From Gracilaria domingensis (taxonomy: Eukaryota; Rhodophyta; Florideophyceae; Gracilariales; Gracilariaceae): a DNA stretch of 64,000 nt. Numbering within the stretch: the stretch's first letter is position 1; each line of letters begins with the position of its first letter. Position numbers and translations under genes: made by a program. The notes beneath the pieces were generated by a model. The model was not told where the DNA came from. It made no database searches and was given only the letters and a program-made list of their open reading frames with translations. Positions 48,894-61,686 of the stretch are shown here, in pieces. The stretch lies in NCBI GenBank assembly GCA_022539475.1, contig VCMS01000292.1:18330-82329 (forward strand), given 5' to 3'.

Positions 48894-49834
48894 TTATCCG
48901 TTGCGCGTCATCACCGGCTCCAGCAACACGCGCTCGATACCGTCCGAGTTTGTTTTCCTCAGTCTCAAGATTATCACCTTCTCGCCATTTCCTTCGCTTT
49001 GTTCTGCGCCAGCGATTGAACGAGCCCAGCACTCAGAGAGTCCATCCACAGTGTTGGGGCTTTGAATGTGCTTCCATCGGTACTTGAAGAATAGCTCTAT
49101 CACCAATCCAAGCACCACAATCGCAGCCACTTCAACCACCCCAATGATGATTGTCATCTCATCCACAACTGTTCGCTCCGAGACCTCATCTCCTGGAACA
49201 CTCACAGTCAAGTTATTCATTCTAGTGTACATCAATCTTCGAATGCTTCCGTGTAGCGCCACTAAAGACGAAGGAGAACTGAAACTGGAACCTTCGTTCG
49301 CTAAGTGTTCCGCAGTCATCAGGACCTGGTCCCGGAACTCCAATGTGGTCAATTTGAGCAGACTCACATCTGTCAAAGGCCCAACTGTAACTTCGTAAAC
49401 ACCGGAATTTTCACCTCGAGAAGAGTACTGCACCAGGTTCTGCATCTCGGATTCGAAAATCTCGGCGTAGTAGTAATCAATCACAACTCCGCTCATGTTG
49501 TGGCAAGCAAACGCGAAAGTACGATTGAATAAAGTCCCGAATGCCGGCATAAAGCACTCAAAACCTGTGGAATTGGCAACACTTACGTTTACGCCCTTCG
49601 ATTCAAGCACTGTTTCTTCGCGAAAGAATTCCTGTTCCAAAGATGGGGATAAAGATGGCCGAATCACACCGAAGGGACCCTCGACGAATGAGAAACTTAT
49701 CGTAGCATTTAGATCTTCTTGTCTGAGATTTCCAAGAAACTGACGGCCACCGTCGTCTCCTTCACCACGTAGTTCACTTTCTTCTCGAAAGATTTGTTTG
49801 TTGGTGCCGTCAATACAATTGATAAACTGTATCT
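48894..49834 (-). pseudogene. 3' part of a host membrane-protein gene, cut by a copia element
   Basis: The minus-strand frame stays open from the stop at 48894 right up to the copia LTR at 49835 (about 313 codons), and no suitable ATG lies in that stretch, so the 5' part has been displaced. The product end has an N-glycosylated ectodomain (NAT, NST, NRT, NMS, NLT sites; landmarks CIDGTNKQIFREE, GFECFMPAFGTLFNR), one membrane helix (IIGVVEVAAIVVLGLVIEL) and a 65-residue cytosolic tail. This is the same layout as the C-terminal halves of the proteins at 15.6 and 22-26 kb, so it probably belongs to that family. Because the frame is still clean, the insertion is likely recent. Confidence 0.75.
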
Positions 49835-50113
49835 TGTTGTAGAATGTAGTACTTGGCTTAGGATAGACTTCAATAAATGCAGTGTTGATTTATCGGGATG
49901 ACTCGGCTTGACTTCTCTCTTCCATCAAACCAAGTCTCTATAGCTTTCTTATATACTGTTTTGTAATTGTTCTAAACGTTTCTAGACTCATAAACATATT
50001 TCTACTATATAACATAAACATATTCTAGATAGATCCTTATAGAACTTTCTAGACGGTTCTAGATCAATAAAGTTTCTAGTTGCTTCTAAAGCTTCCAAGA
50101 AGCATTTTCAACA
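49835..50113 (-). repeat. 3' LTR of the copia element (279 bases)
   Basis: Ends are TGTTG and CAACA, perfect 5-base inverted repeats. Read on the minus strand it follows a short purine tract (GAGAGGAGG) and begins TGTTGAAAATGC. A TATATAAG motif inside it fits the LTR promoter. The left edge breaks the host frame described at 48894-49834. Confidence 0.85.
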
Positions 50114-52191
50114 CCTCCTCTCAAATAGTTAACCTTTTTGATTCCAAGATTGTCCACAAATCGATAGTGCTTAACTCGGGTTAATGCCTTTGTAAATATA
50201 TCCGCAGTCATATTTTCTGTCTCGCAATAAATAATTTTCACTTCTTCGTTTTCGACACAGTCTTGAACATAGAAATATCTTGTTTCAATATGCTTCGATT
50301 TTCCATGAATTCCTTCCTTCTTTGATAGTGCAATTGTAGACTGATTGTCAACAAAAACATTAAAAGGCTTATTCTCGTCTCCAGCCAAATTATATAATAA
50401 TTTTCTAAGCCATTGTCCTTCTTTCACTGCTTCTGTTAAAGCAATTAATTCGGCTTCAGTGGTTGATAAAGCCACACAGTTTTGCTTCCGACTGCTCCAT
50501 GACACCAAACAATTTCCATAGTACGATGCAAATCCAGAGATGGATTTTCTTTCTTCTGTGTTACCCCAACTTGAGTCACTAAAAATTTGCAGTGAGTTTC
50601 TAGACCCTCTTCGATAATTTAGACAGTAGTCTTTTGTCTTTTGAATATATCGTAGAGCTCTTTTGCATGCCTTCCAATGCGATTCGGAGTGATTCTCTGA
50701 AAATTGACTCAACATTCCAATTGTATACGCAAGGTCTGGCCTTGTACCAAGCATCAAGTACATCACAGAGCCAATTAATTCACGATACGGAACATTAGAG
50801 ACAGCTTCTGTCTCATCAATTTTCTTGTGAATTAAATTTGCTTCCATAGGAGTGTCGATTCCTTTGCAATAATTCATATTAAATTTTCGTAATATTGTTT
50901 CTGCATAATCTTTTTGACACAATTTCATTATTCCTTGTTGTCTGTTGTAGTCAATTTCAATTCCTAGAACGTGACGAATTTCTCCCAAGTCTTTCATACT
51001 GAATTTTGAACTTAGCTTTTCCTTCACAATTTCAATTGCGGAATTACTAGTGCTTGCAATAACCAAGTCATCGACGTACATTGCCAAAAATTCTTTTTCG
51101 GTTTCAATATATCCGACAAAAATTCCATTGTCTGCAATTGATTTCTTCAAATTCATTTCCGTAAGTGTCTGGCTTATTACAGTATACCAGGCTCTAGGTG
51201 CTTGTTTTAGACCATAGATCGATTTTTGGAGCTGACATATATGGGTAGGATTAATTTAATCGACAAATTCTTCTGGCTGTTCCATAAAAATTTCTTCTTT
51301 CAATTCCCCATTTAAAAATGCGGTCTTCACATCCATTTGGCAGATAAACATATTTTCTTGTAAAGCAGTTGCCAGCATAGTGCGTAATGAAGCCATTCGA
51401 ACGACGGGTGCATAAGTCTCAAAGTAATCAATCCCGTACTTTTGTTGATATCCTTTGCATACCAGTCTTGCCTTAAATATTTGTTCTTGATTTTTCGTCC
51501 TTGGTTTTATTTTAAAAACCCACTTTGGCTCAAGAATATTTATGCCCTGTTTTCGTGGAACCAACTTCCAAGTATTGTTCTTATGCAAAGAATTAATTTC
51601 TTTTTGCATAGAATCTTTCCAAATATTTTTGTCAGCGCCAGACAAAGCTTTCTTAACTGACATAGGTTCTTGCTCGTTTGCTAGCATCATTACTGCACCT
51701 GCAGAGGTGTCCTCATTAATATCAGCATGTTCATATGTCAGCCATGTTGGCTGTCTCCGTGACCTGCTGCTTCTGCGAGGAGTCTGAGGTTCTGTCTGCT
51801 CAACTTCTTCGCCTGTAGAATTATTTCCAGAATTTTCAGGTTCCTCTTCCGATTCATTAAACTCTTCTGTCGTGACCATACTGTTTTTATCAACAATTAT
51901 TTCGTCTTTGGTAGACTTATGTCTAGACGATTCCAAAAATTTTGCAGTGCCACTGACAATCAATCTGTTTGTAACGTCGTCCACGAAGCGATAATTTTTC
52001 CCTTCGTATCCTAAAAATGTACAGAGTTTCGATTTTGCATCCCACTTCTTTCTATTATCCTTTGGTATAAAAACATAGGCCTTACATCCAAATATTTTTA
52101 GATGAGAAATATTTGGTTTCTTTCCAGTCCACTTCTCATAAGGGCTGTAGTTTCCTAAAATTTTCGTTGGTAGAAAATTTCTTATAGTGTT
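50086..52191 (-). pseudogene. copia pol: integrase end, reverse transcriptase, RNase H
   Basis: Landmarks on the minus strand in order: integrase C-terminus (SPYEKWTGKKPNISHLKIFG), RT (EPKWVFKIK, KARLVCKGYQQKYG, QMDVKTAFLNGEL, MYVDDLVIAS) and RNase H (IFSDSSWGNTEERKSISG, LSTTEAELIAL). Treated as a fossil that looks broken once. Codon use is AT-rich compared with the GC-rich chromoviruses, so it belongs to a different element population. Confidence 0.85.
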
Positions 52192-53007
52192 TGTTGTGCA
52201 AAACCCAGCGATGGGGAAAGACACGCAAAGGCGGTTCAGACCCTCTCTCAAGAGGCGAGCACAGCAGTAGAGCGCTCCCACAGGTACGACACGGCAATGC
52301 CGGGTGTAAGACCGGGGTCGACCCTTCCCAAGTAATGGAGGGAGCGAAGCGGCGAAGAAGACGCGTCCAGCGGTAGAGAGAACACGACACGAGTCGGCAG
52401 TAGCGTCACGTGTGTAGCACACGGTACCCACGAGTGTGGCGATGACACGCGAGAGCGGTAGTAACCCACGCGAGTGTGTCGAGCCACGAACGGTATGCAC
52501 CGGTACACCAAGTAGTGCTACCTGTATAACAGGGACAGAAATAAAGAAAACACACACAAAGTAAACACGCGAAAGCGGTAGTGGTGTTAATGATGCCGCG
52601 AGGCGGATGATGAACCCTGCACAAGGTGTCGACTCTCCGGGAGGAGGATATCGGTCACCAAGGGTGAAACATCAGAGCCGAACACTCGGTTGTTCCGTTT
52701 ACTTCCCCGACAATGGGTGCAGCTCAACCTACTAAGTAGTGTAGAGTGCCAACCCACTGTCAAGCGTTGTAGCGAAAATATCTAGAATAAACATCTAAAA
52801 TACCCCAACTAATGGGTGCAAACTTCCCACACGTGTGTGACTCACCGGCTAAGCCGTGCGCCTCATAACACTAATTCTAATATTAAGTATACCCAAGAAT
52901 GGGCTGATCTCACCAGTTACTCATACTGTGTGCCACCACCTCCCGGCATCGCCGTGCATGTTATGAATCGCATCAGCGAAGGAGTCCCGCAATCGCGTTG
53001 CACTACA
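52192..53007 (-). repeat. 3' LTR of chromovirus B (816 bases)
   Basis: Reverse complement of 7018-7833 with few differences. It is followed at 53008 by the polypurine tract read on the opposite strand. Its left edge joins copia integrase sequence directly. Confidence 0.92.
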
Positions 53008-53086
53008 TTTCCCCCTCCTTAGGGTGCGAGACGACCACGCGAGCGGTTTCGCTTTCCTCCTCGGGAGTGTATTTAAGCACGTCGGC

Positions 53087-54096
53087 ATGACGGTCTCCAA
53101 TCCAGCCTCCCCGGTCTCTTCTAACGGCGACTCCGGTCCACCCCTCTCCACGCGTACTGCGGTAGTGTCTTCTCCGATACCTCGGCGTTCGCTTCCTCCT
53201 CTCTCGCTTCCAGCGCTTTCTTCTCTTCCTCGCGCCGCTTCCGCGATGCCGAACCCGAATCAGGGTAGCAACCAACCGCCTGGCGGGTCTCAGAACCAAT
53301 ACGTTGGTGGTTTCGCTGGGCCTTCACACCCTTCCTCCTCTGGAGTGCCTCTCTCACAGCCGTCTTCCGCTGGCGTTCCGTTTCCACAACCGGTCAATCC
53401 GGGATTTCACACGGCTCCTCTTCCCCAGACGGGTGGTCAACTTCCGCCCCCGGCGTCTGTACCGCAGTGGAACTGGATCGCTCCTGCTGTTCCGGTCCAA
53501 CCGGTAGTCAACCCGTATGCGGGCGCGTGGGCGTCGTATGACGAACTCGACAACGTCGACCCTCGCAGCAATCCCACACCGTTCTTACGGGCTCCGTGGT
53601 TTCATCCGCAAGGCGTGACCAATCGTTCCCTCGTCGAGGCGTATGCCGACGGCAGTGGTCACCTCCCAGGAGGCGTGCACGTCTGGATGACGGTGACGAC
53701 TATGGCGATGACAACTTCGCAGCAGCTCCGGTGGAGGGGGCAGTACCTGCTTCAGCGGTGCCAGGTCCCCAAGCGGGTGTCGACGCGATCTTCCCGACTC
53801 CGGTGAATGTTCCCTCTGCGCCTCTAGCGGCTCCTGGGCCCGTAGTGGCTCCTGTTCCTACGCCTGTGGCGGTTCCGACTCCAGCGGAGAATGTTGCTTC
53901 GCCTGCGATGGCGGCGTCGGCTACGCCGAACGAAGCCGCGAACGCGGGACTTACCGACGAAGCACGGGCTGCCGTGATAGCTCAATTCCTCAGCGAGGCT
54001 GGTATCTCCGACTCGACATCTGGCGACGTCTCGCAGATGCGCGACGCGCTAATTGCGCAGCTTGCGAACGCTGGAGACCAGCAGGAATCCGAGTAA
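53087..54096 (+). pseudogene. Antisense accessory gene of chromovirus B, shortened
   Basis: Counterpart of the antisense gene at 4893-6938, on the strand opposite pol. It keeps the same start region (MTVSNPASP), TATA-like box and C-terminal Ala/Pro/Val-rich end. It is clearly shorter than in copy A and looks broken. Fossil. Confidence 0.8.
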
Positions 54097-54588
54097 CTCG
54101 TGCAGCTTCTCCTCTAGGGAGTCCTTCCTAGCTGATACCCAATAACTTGGCCGTTGTGTGCTCGACTAGCGAGCCACAACATAGTAACATTGACCAGTAA
54201 ACTGTGAACTTCTCTTGATCTCAAGACTTCTTCCCTTCTTCCAAGGTGTATACTTCTTAACTTCTCCCTTCCGGGGTGATCTTCCTCTTACGAGTGCTTC
54301 TTCCTCTTACGAGTTCATCTTCCTCTTACGAGTGCTTCTTCTCTTCTGAGCTTCCTTTTCCTCTTCATAGAGTCTTCTTCCTCTTGCGAGTGCTTCTTAA
54401 CTTCTCCTCTTCCTGAGGGCGTTACTATTCGAACTTCAACTGTCCTCTCAATAGAGTGTCTCCTCACCACGCGAGTAGCGGTACCGTACTCCTCCGGAGG
54501 TTGTCGCAGCGTTCCTCGATTGAGTGTTGTGGTTCGTAGAACCGTTCGTGCGCGGTACGCGATAAGCTTCCGTCTCCAGCGACGTGTG

Positions 54589-57500
54589 TTAACCGACCAT
54601 CGCTTGATGTAGATTAGCCGGCAACGCCGTGTTAGTACGACGGTGGTACTGCACGATCTTCGATCGGGGTAGGTGCTCCACGGGTTCGTCCGAGTCCCGC
54701 GACGGCGGATAGCCATACCAGCGTACCTGGTACTGAACATACCCCTTCGGGTTCCAACTGTGCCCCACTATGTGGTCGACAACGAACTCTTTCGAGTAAA
54801 CTCCCCGCTCGAGCTCTTCCTGCGAAGGGTCGTCAGCGTGCCGCGGCGGTGCCGTTACATAGTCACCAGCGGTGCTGTGAGTTTCTCCTGACGCCTTCGG
54901 CGGTAAGTGTGTCCTCCGCTGAGTGGTCGCTTCCGGAATCCGGGTCTTCTCAAGCAGCTTCGCCGCTTCGGCGGGTCCGCGAACGGCTAGTTCATGCGGT
55001 AGTTCCCGTCCTGACGGTGAAGGCGAACGCGGAGGCGGATTGTTCACCACGGCACGTGCCGGTTCACGTGACGGCGCGCGACGGTTCGTGGTGGCAGCGC
55101 TGCCACGAGCTGTGATTGGCCCATTGTGTGGCGCGCGCTGCGCACCCCAACATTTGTGGTGCGCAAGCGCTCCTGCAGCTGCAGTGTGCGTTTTCCCTAA
55201 ATCAGGGCTGTAATCCGTATCTCCAACGAGCGGTGCGCCGTCATGACTTAGCGAAACGTCATGACGTGCGACTTGCGACTTCCCCACGGCTGGGTGCAAC
55301 GGTGCACTACCATTACCCGAACCGGGGTGCTTGATCTTCGCTTCAGCGAGCGTCTTCTCTTCTTTCTGCTCTGCAGTGTCAACGATACCGGGATCTGCCG
55401 TGACTACCCTACAGCGCGCCTGCGAAGGCGGTTTGCGGCGGTCGTCAGCGGCGGAATGCGGCGACTGCGCGTCCGGAATACTCCGTGATACAGTACCCAG
55501 CTTCGCTGTAGCCTTGCTCTGCCGAGAAGTCGGGTGTTCTTGATCAACTTCCGGCCTTGCCGTGGAAACTTCGCGAACGAGAGCATGCTCCGCGTCCTGC
55601 GTCCGTGCGACGATGGGCGCGTGTTCCTGTGACAATTCCCCAGATGGGTGAGCAATACCAGTATCCTGGGACAACCTTGAGTCCGTTCGTTGCGTGCGGT
55701 GTCCTTCCTGAAGGTCGCGATCCTTCGTGGAAGGTTGTGTATCCTCCGCAGAGTTCTGCGCGACAGCGGCCGACTGCGGCGCGTCCTTCGCGACTTCAAC
55801 ACGCGACAGCGGGTGATCCTTCCCACTGACAGTGGTGTCCGTAGCAACTACGTCTTCGACGGTGTCCTGAGGCGACTCTGCCTCTGCTTCATTACTTTCC
55901 CGTGAATCACGGTGCTGCGACGGTAGCGACACCAGTGACTCACTCTCCGCGACAACGCGTGAATTCCCCTCCCCCTCCTTAGGTGGAGCGTTATGGGGAG
56001 CAGTCATCACGTCAGTTGACGGTGTAACAGACGCTGTGAAACGCGATTTCACCAGCGGTGTATGTTCCGATACCTCGGCTTGCGACGATATAATCGGTAC
56101 ATCTGCGAGACCCCGTGTTGGGTGACGGAGCCCCACAGTGGGTGTAGTGTTCTGCGACGAGGTTCCTCGGTTCTCTGTCTGTCCAGCTTCCTGCTGTGTG
56201 TCCGAAAGTACTTCCGTGTGAACGGTTGGACCTCTTACCACGCGATCGCGGGAGAAACGCTCATGAGCGTCACCAACTTCCAGTACGACAGTGTCCTTGT
56301 TCACGCTGACAACGCGGTACGGACCATCAGCGATGGGTGAAAGCTTGTGGCGCCGCTCCTTTTCAGGGTTGTAGTACTCCTTCCTGACAAAGGCGAGGTT
56401 TCCCACTTTCAGTGGCGGTAGTGGTCTCCGTACCCGGGCATCAAAGTTCCGCTTGTAAGCGTGTTGTGCTTTCGCCATTGACGACCTGGCGACAGGTACC
56501 ATTGCGGATAACCACTGCTTCCATTGCAAGTAGTGATCCCGTATTGACGGTGACGTATCCAGCTTTGCTGATGGTTCAACCGCAACTGGCGGTGGTGTCC
56601 GTGAGAGCACGAGCTCAAAGGGCGATAAACCAGTTACTCTGTGAACTTGCGTATTATACGCATACGTCACGGTATCCGTGTAGAGATCCCAAGTTTTCGG
56701 GTGTTCAACTGTATAAGCCCGCAACGCGGAGAGCATTGTCCGGTTAAACCGTTCGACTTGCCCATTGCATTGGGGATGATACGTCGTCGTGAAGAGATTC
56801 TTCACGTCGAGTATCCGACAGACATCCTGGAAGAAACGTGCAGTAAACTGCGGACCATTATCTGAGAGGAGATTGACCGGGGGACCGTAGACCATAACCC
56901 AATGGCGAACGAATGCCTCCGCAACACTGCGTGCTGTAATCGACTTCAACGGAACTGTCCGGACTAGCTTACTGAATCTATCTGTAATAACGAGTAAGAA
57001 CCGATTTCCTCGGGAAGTACGCAAGAACTCACCGAGTATATCGATGGCAATAAACTCCAACGGCGCCCTTGCGGGGAAAAGAGTTAGTTTCTTCGCATGG
57101 CGACGCTGTTTAACTCGCTCGCGAGCACAATGTGTACACGCCTTCACGGTGGTGTAGCAGTCCAACGCTAACGCGGGCCAGTAGAAATCCCGACGCAGTG
57201 TCGTGTATAACCGCTTAGCACCCGGATGGGAAGCCATCCGCGAGTGATGCGAGAGATGCAATACCCTTGTTTGTAAGGAGTGAGGAACCACAATCTGTGG
57301 GGCAGAACGAACCACTCTGACGAGGTAACCTTGTGTGTTGACCCCGAACGGGATGTTAGCACCACCATTAATTTGGGAGCGTATCCTCGTACAGAACGGG
57401 TCAGATTGCTATTCCCGCACCAGCTCTTCTGGAGTAATGGGGACGAATGTACCGGATTCCGGGTCTTCACGGTCTGCGACGAGCAAATCATCACAGATAT

Positions 57501-60009
57501 CGTCCGACACGATGTCGTAGTCTTCATAACCCTCCTCCATGAGGAAACAGGGGATATCTTCATCCTCGTCATCGACGGGTAAGGCTTCACCTTCCGTTCC
57601 TAGACGTGAAAGAGCATCCGCTTGCGCGTTTAAACAACCTTTCTTATAGGTGACCTCGTAGTCAAACTCGGCAAGCCGAAGACGCCAACGCATTAAGCGT
57701 CCGGAAGGCTCCGTGACTGACATTAACCAACGCAAGGCGGAATGATCCGTATTGACGGTAAAGTGCACACCCATAAGATATGGTCGTAGAGTCTGCAAAG
57801 CCCATACCATGGCGAGACACTCCTTCTCGGATACCGAGTAATTGCGCTCGTGCACGTTGAGTGTACGAGACCAATAGCCAATTGGTTTGCGTTCCCCTTC
57901 GGGTGTAGTCTGAAAGAGAGCGCAGCCAATTTGGTAATCGCTCGAATCCGTATCCACGGTGTACGGCAACCCGTTCTTTGGTAACGCTAACACGGGTGCC
58001 GTGGTAACAGCCTCTTTAAGAGAGTTGAAGGCCTCCACTTGCGTGGGGGTAAGTGGTCCCAATTTGGGCGGTTGTCCCTTCTTCAGGAGTTCGTTGAGCG
58101 GTCCCGCGATCTTTGCGAGGCGAGAAATGAACCGTCTATAAACGTTGCATAGCCCCAGAAAGGAGCGTAGCTCTGTCTGTGTAGTGGGGTGCTTCGCCTC
58201 TTTGAGGGACTTCACGCGAGCTTCCTCGATCAGTAACCGTCCTGGACGTATGACATGGCCCAGATACTTCACTGAGTCAGTGAAAAACTCACACTTCCTC
58301 AATTTGAGAGTAATTCCAGCATCCCGCAAAGCGGTCATTATCTCTCGAACATGTTCGAGGTGATCGTCCAAACTGTTGGAAAACACGATGATGTCATCGA
58401 GGTATACCAAGCAACTCCGCCATTTGAAGCGAGCTAACAAAATGTCCAGAGCACGCTGAAACGTAGCGGGGGCGTTCGTTAGCCCGAACGGCATACGCTT
58501 AAAGCGGTATAGTCCTGAATGACAGGTAAACGCGGTCTTGTCACGGTCTTCCGGTCTAACTGGTACTTGCCAGTAACCCCAGTTTGCATCCAAAGTGGAG
58601 AACACAGTAGCATCGCCAAGCGAGTCGATATACTCGTCCATACGAGGTATGGGGTACACGTCTTTGACGGTGACATCGTTCAAGCGACGATAGTCGATAC
58701 AAAAGCGCCAGGACCCATCGGGTTTCGGAGCCAGTACAACTGGAGATGCCCACGGCGACTGAGCCGGTTCTATCACGCCAGCGCGGAGCATTTTGTTGAT
58801 CTGAAACTCTTCCTCTTCCCGTGCTTTCGGGCCTGCCCTGTAAGGGTGCTGAGCAATCGGCTTGGTCTCCGGCAGGAGGTCAATCCGGTGTTCCGTAGTT
58901 GAAACCTCTCCGAGGGAACCATCCCACATTGGTGTAAACTCTCGCAACATGTTGCGCAACTTCTCACGGTGTGAAACCGGTACATGACCGAGATTCAATT
59001 CTTCTAACTCCTTGATAGGGTCAATCTTGTCATAACTCGTAGGAACGGTCCTAGCTTCCGAGTCATTCGTGTGTTCAACCGTCTGGGACGGGTCCGACGC
59101 AGACGAGCGCGACGATTCTCCCTCCCCCTCCTTAGGGTGAAGCACCCCAGTGCGTTCTTCAGCAAGCCCGAGCATCTCGGCGGCAGTCACCTTTGTAGGG
59201 ATAAGCGCCGTAGGGTGCGGTAAGACAGTACCAATTACTTGGTTCTTCACCAGATACTGGGGCTTCTTGCCAAAGTTGGCCAACATAACCCGAAAGGGGT
59301 TTTCGCTGTTGATTTGAACAACTCCGTTCGCCAACGCGACCTGATACTTCTCGTATAACGAGTTCAATGGTTGAACAACCCGCAAACCACGCGGTGCGGC
59401 AGTAACATCAACCCAAACCTGGGATTCTGGCGGAATAGAAATTGCACGCGCTACGCGGAGCTTCGGCGACTCCTTCGGAGGTGAGGAATCCTGTAGAGGA
59501 GCGGGTAGTGGTACCAGCTTAGCTGACGCTCGGCGTAATGAGCGACGAACAATCGGTACAACCGAACCATCTTCCATTTCCACTTCACGCGCACGCGGTC
59601 GTATGGCTTCGACATATCTGTCGCAGAAGTCACACCCTAGAATGACAGGGGCAGCGAGCGTCTTGCAGACGATGAGTTCTACCTGCTCGATGCAGTTACC
59701 AATCCTGACAATCAGTGAAACCATTCCAGCCGTTTGTAACGGGTTATTGTTAGCATCTGCCACGTCCATGACGGGTCCAGAGCGGATTCGACAACGGACT
59801 TCCGGCGGTAGTAACGACTCAACAATGAAGTTGGGGCCAGCACCTGTATCTAAGACAGAGAGATGACGCACCATATACTGGGTGGATAGGCCAAGGTCAG
59901 CAAATATCTTGTAGTTTCGCTTGGCCAGCACCATGACTCGATCCGGGATCCGGTTGTTCCTGAACCGTATCCACGGGCGACGTAACACACCGATGGTGGT
60001 AGAGTCCAC
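54589..60009 (-). pseudogene. Chromovirus B pol: protease, RT, RNase H, integrase, chromodomain
   Basis: Minus-strand landmarks: aspartic protease (LDTGAGPNF), RT (FCIDYRRLND, YLDDIIVFSN), RNase H (DTDSSDYQIGCALF), integrase zinc module and core as in copy A, a long Ser/Thr-rich spacer and a C-terminal chromodomain (EFVVDHIVGHSW). Treated as a fossil that looks broken about once. The part shared with copy A is almost identical, which makes this copy the best guide to what A has lost on its 5' side. Confidence 0.88.
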
Positions 60010-60119
60010 GTCTAAGACGGTCTGTTTCCTCGAAAGGATTTTGACCTGGGAGCGAGGCGGTGACGCCTCGGGCGCCGTAGACCTCGACTCGGGCGCCTCT
60101 CCATTGGAGACTCCCGTAC

Positions 60120-61679
60120 TCAGTTTAACTGAGTTCCATCCGTTCTAACGGGAACGGCGTCCTGTGCAGCAGGCATCTTCACAGATTCCTGTGGAACAGC
60201 GACAGAACTACCCGCAACAGCGGTTGCCGCCACGGCTTGAGCCGGTGAAACATTGACCTGGGTCGAACCAGAGTGCAGTAACGCAGCCAATTCTGCAGCA
60301 GACACCCTACGGGGGTACTCAGCCTTCGCACGCAGATATGCGGTTACCGGCACTGACGCCTGTTCGGCGGGGGTCAGCGCTTCAAAATTCGCCACAACCG
60401 TGGGCATTTCCCTCATCGAGAGGTTGCAGTTCGGAGCTGCATGACCGTGGTTGTAACACGTGAAACAGATCAGGGGTGGTCTTCCGGAACTCCGTGGGTC
60501 TTGGAACTTCACCGTTCGCGGGTCTACCCAACCAGGTCGCTGGTAACGACTCCCTGAATAGGGTACTTGAGGACCGCGAACGCGTGGACGGTCTGCGTAA
60601 AGCAGCGCATCTTCCGTCTTCGACGAGGCTTCTGAAGTAGAAGGCAACTCCGTAGTCGGAATTGAATCCAGGTCCACCTGTGCGAGATGTAAGTTATCCA
60701 CATCGTGGCCAGAAAAGTCCTGCGGTAGCAGTGAAGCCGATGACGACCCTCCTTCGAGGTGCAACGCCTTGGTTGAAACCCGGTATCCGGTGCGTGCGCG
60801 CAAGGCGTCTCCCTCCGCCTTCGCGTACTGCACTAACTCCAGATAGGTAGTCTTCTTCCGGTCTTCCCGTCGCTGGGCAACCAGAGTGCGAATAGCCGGA
60901 TTCAATCCGTTGATAAACAGCGTACAGCGCTCGTTTGAGGAGTAAACATTGCCACAACGGTGGAATGCCTTATTCAGGCGTACCGAGTACTCGGTTTCCG
61001 ACTCCTTCGGGCGTTGTTTCGTCTCCCGCAACGCGGTGATTGCTTCCTCGATAGAGGTATTTGTCGCATAAGAGCGCAACAAATACTGCACTGCTTCGGG
61101 CCAGCAGGTGACCCCTCCTTCAGAGGCGCGAGATGAACCTCTTACAGAGTTATACTGATCTTCAGCGAGTCCACGTAGAAAATACGGTAAGGCAACATAA
61201 GCTTGCCCCTCACTCATGCCGAGGATGTCAGCTTCCGCTACAAAGCGTGAAAGAAAGTCAAGCACCAGAATGGGATCCTCCCCAGTGAACTGTGGGGCAA
61301 ACTCGGAAGAGTGAAACCCACCAGACTTTCCGAAGGTCCGCTCTCGTGAGAGATGGCAGACCAGTGACAGAGCCCTCTGTACCACCGTAACTCGGTTGTA
61401 AGGCCGAAGTGGCAACTGGCTATACCTACAGAGGTGATAGGCCACGTGGTGAGGAAACGATGAGAAACTCCAGAGATGGGGTGGTATCGGCAACGATGAA
61501 ACACGACCAACGACAGGTGTAGTCCCGAGAGGGAAAGCAACAGAAAACAACAACCAAACAACACCCACACGCGACGGGTAGGGCCTCCTCGGCACTGTGC
61601 CCGGAGCGGGGCGAGATCCTCCAACGGTAATGCACGGGTTTCCGTAAACACGGCAAAACTCTATACAGAGTCGGATCAC
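60120..61679 (-). pseudogene. Chromovirus B gag with zinc knuckle
   Basis: The open frame ends 110 bases before pol. A capsid-like region (FTGEDPILVLDFLSRF, LRGLAEDQYNSVRG, LRETKQRPKESETEYSVRLN) is followed by a nucleocapsid knuckle CFTCYNHGHAAPNC (CX2CX4HX4C). The frame is open to 61679, but there is no ATG near its start, so the gag start or leader is not resolved. The N-terminal 130 codons look like leader or LTR-type sequence rather than protein. Fossil. Confidence 0.8.
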
Positions 61680-61686
61680 TTCGTAA

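Larger units (their letters stand above)
49835..52191 (-). mobile_element. Ty1/copia element, 3' part, interrupted by chromovirus B
   Basis: Fossil with coding strand minus. The 3' LTR (49835-50113) and the pol region up to 52191 are present: integrase C-terminus, reverse transcriptase and RNase H. The rest of integrase, protease, gag and the 5' LTR would lie beyond copy B, outside what can be seen. The pol region looks broken, with about one break. Domain order integrase, then RT, then RNase H defines Ty1/copia. Confidence 0.88.
52192..61679 (-). mobile_element. Ty3/gypsy chromovirus copy B, inserted in the copia element
   Basis: Coding strand minus. From left to right: 3' LTR, antisense gene, minisatellite remnant, pol with chromodomain, and gag. 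The left edge cuts the copia integrase region. Pol and LTR are nearly identical to copy A. Several internal frames look broken (about two or three breaks). The right boundary is uncertain: an 816-base LTR like the left one is not found after gag; instead a different LTR-like region of element C follows. Confidence 0.88.

Noticed and set aside
52406-52624. Small frames in the LTRs at 7400-7870 and 52136-52624
   Set aside because: Pyrimidine-rich LTR leader sequence read in several frames; not protein-like.
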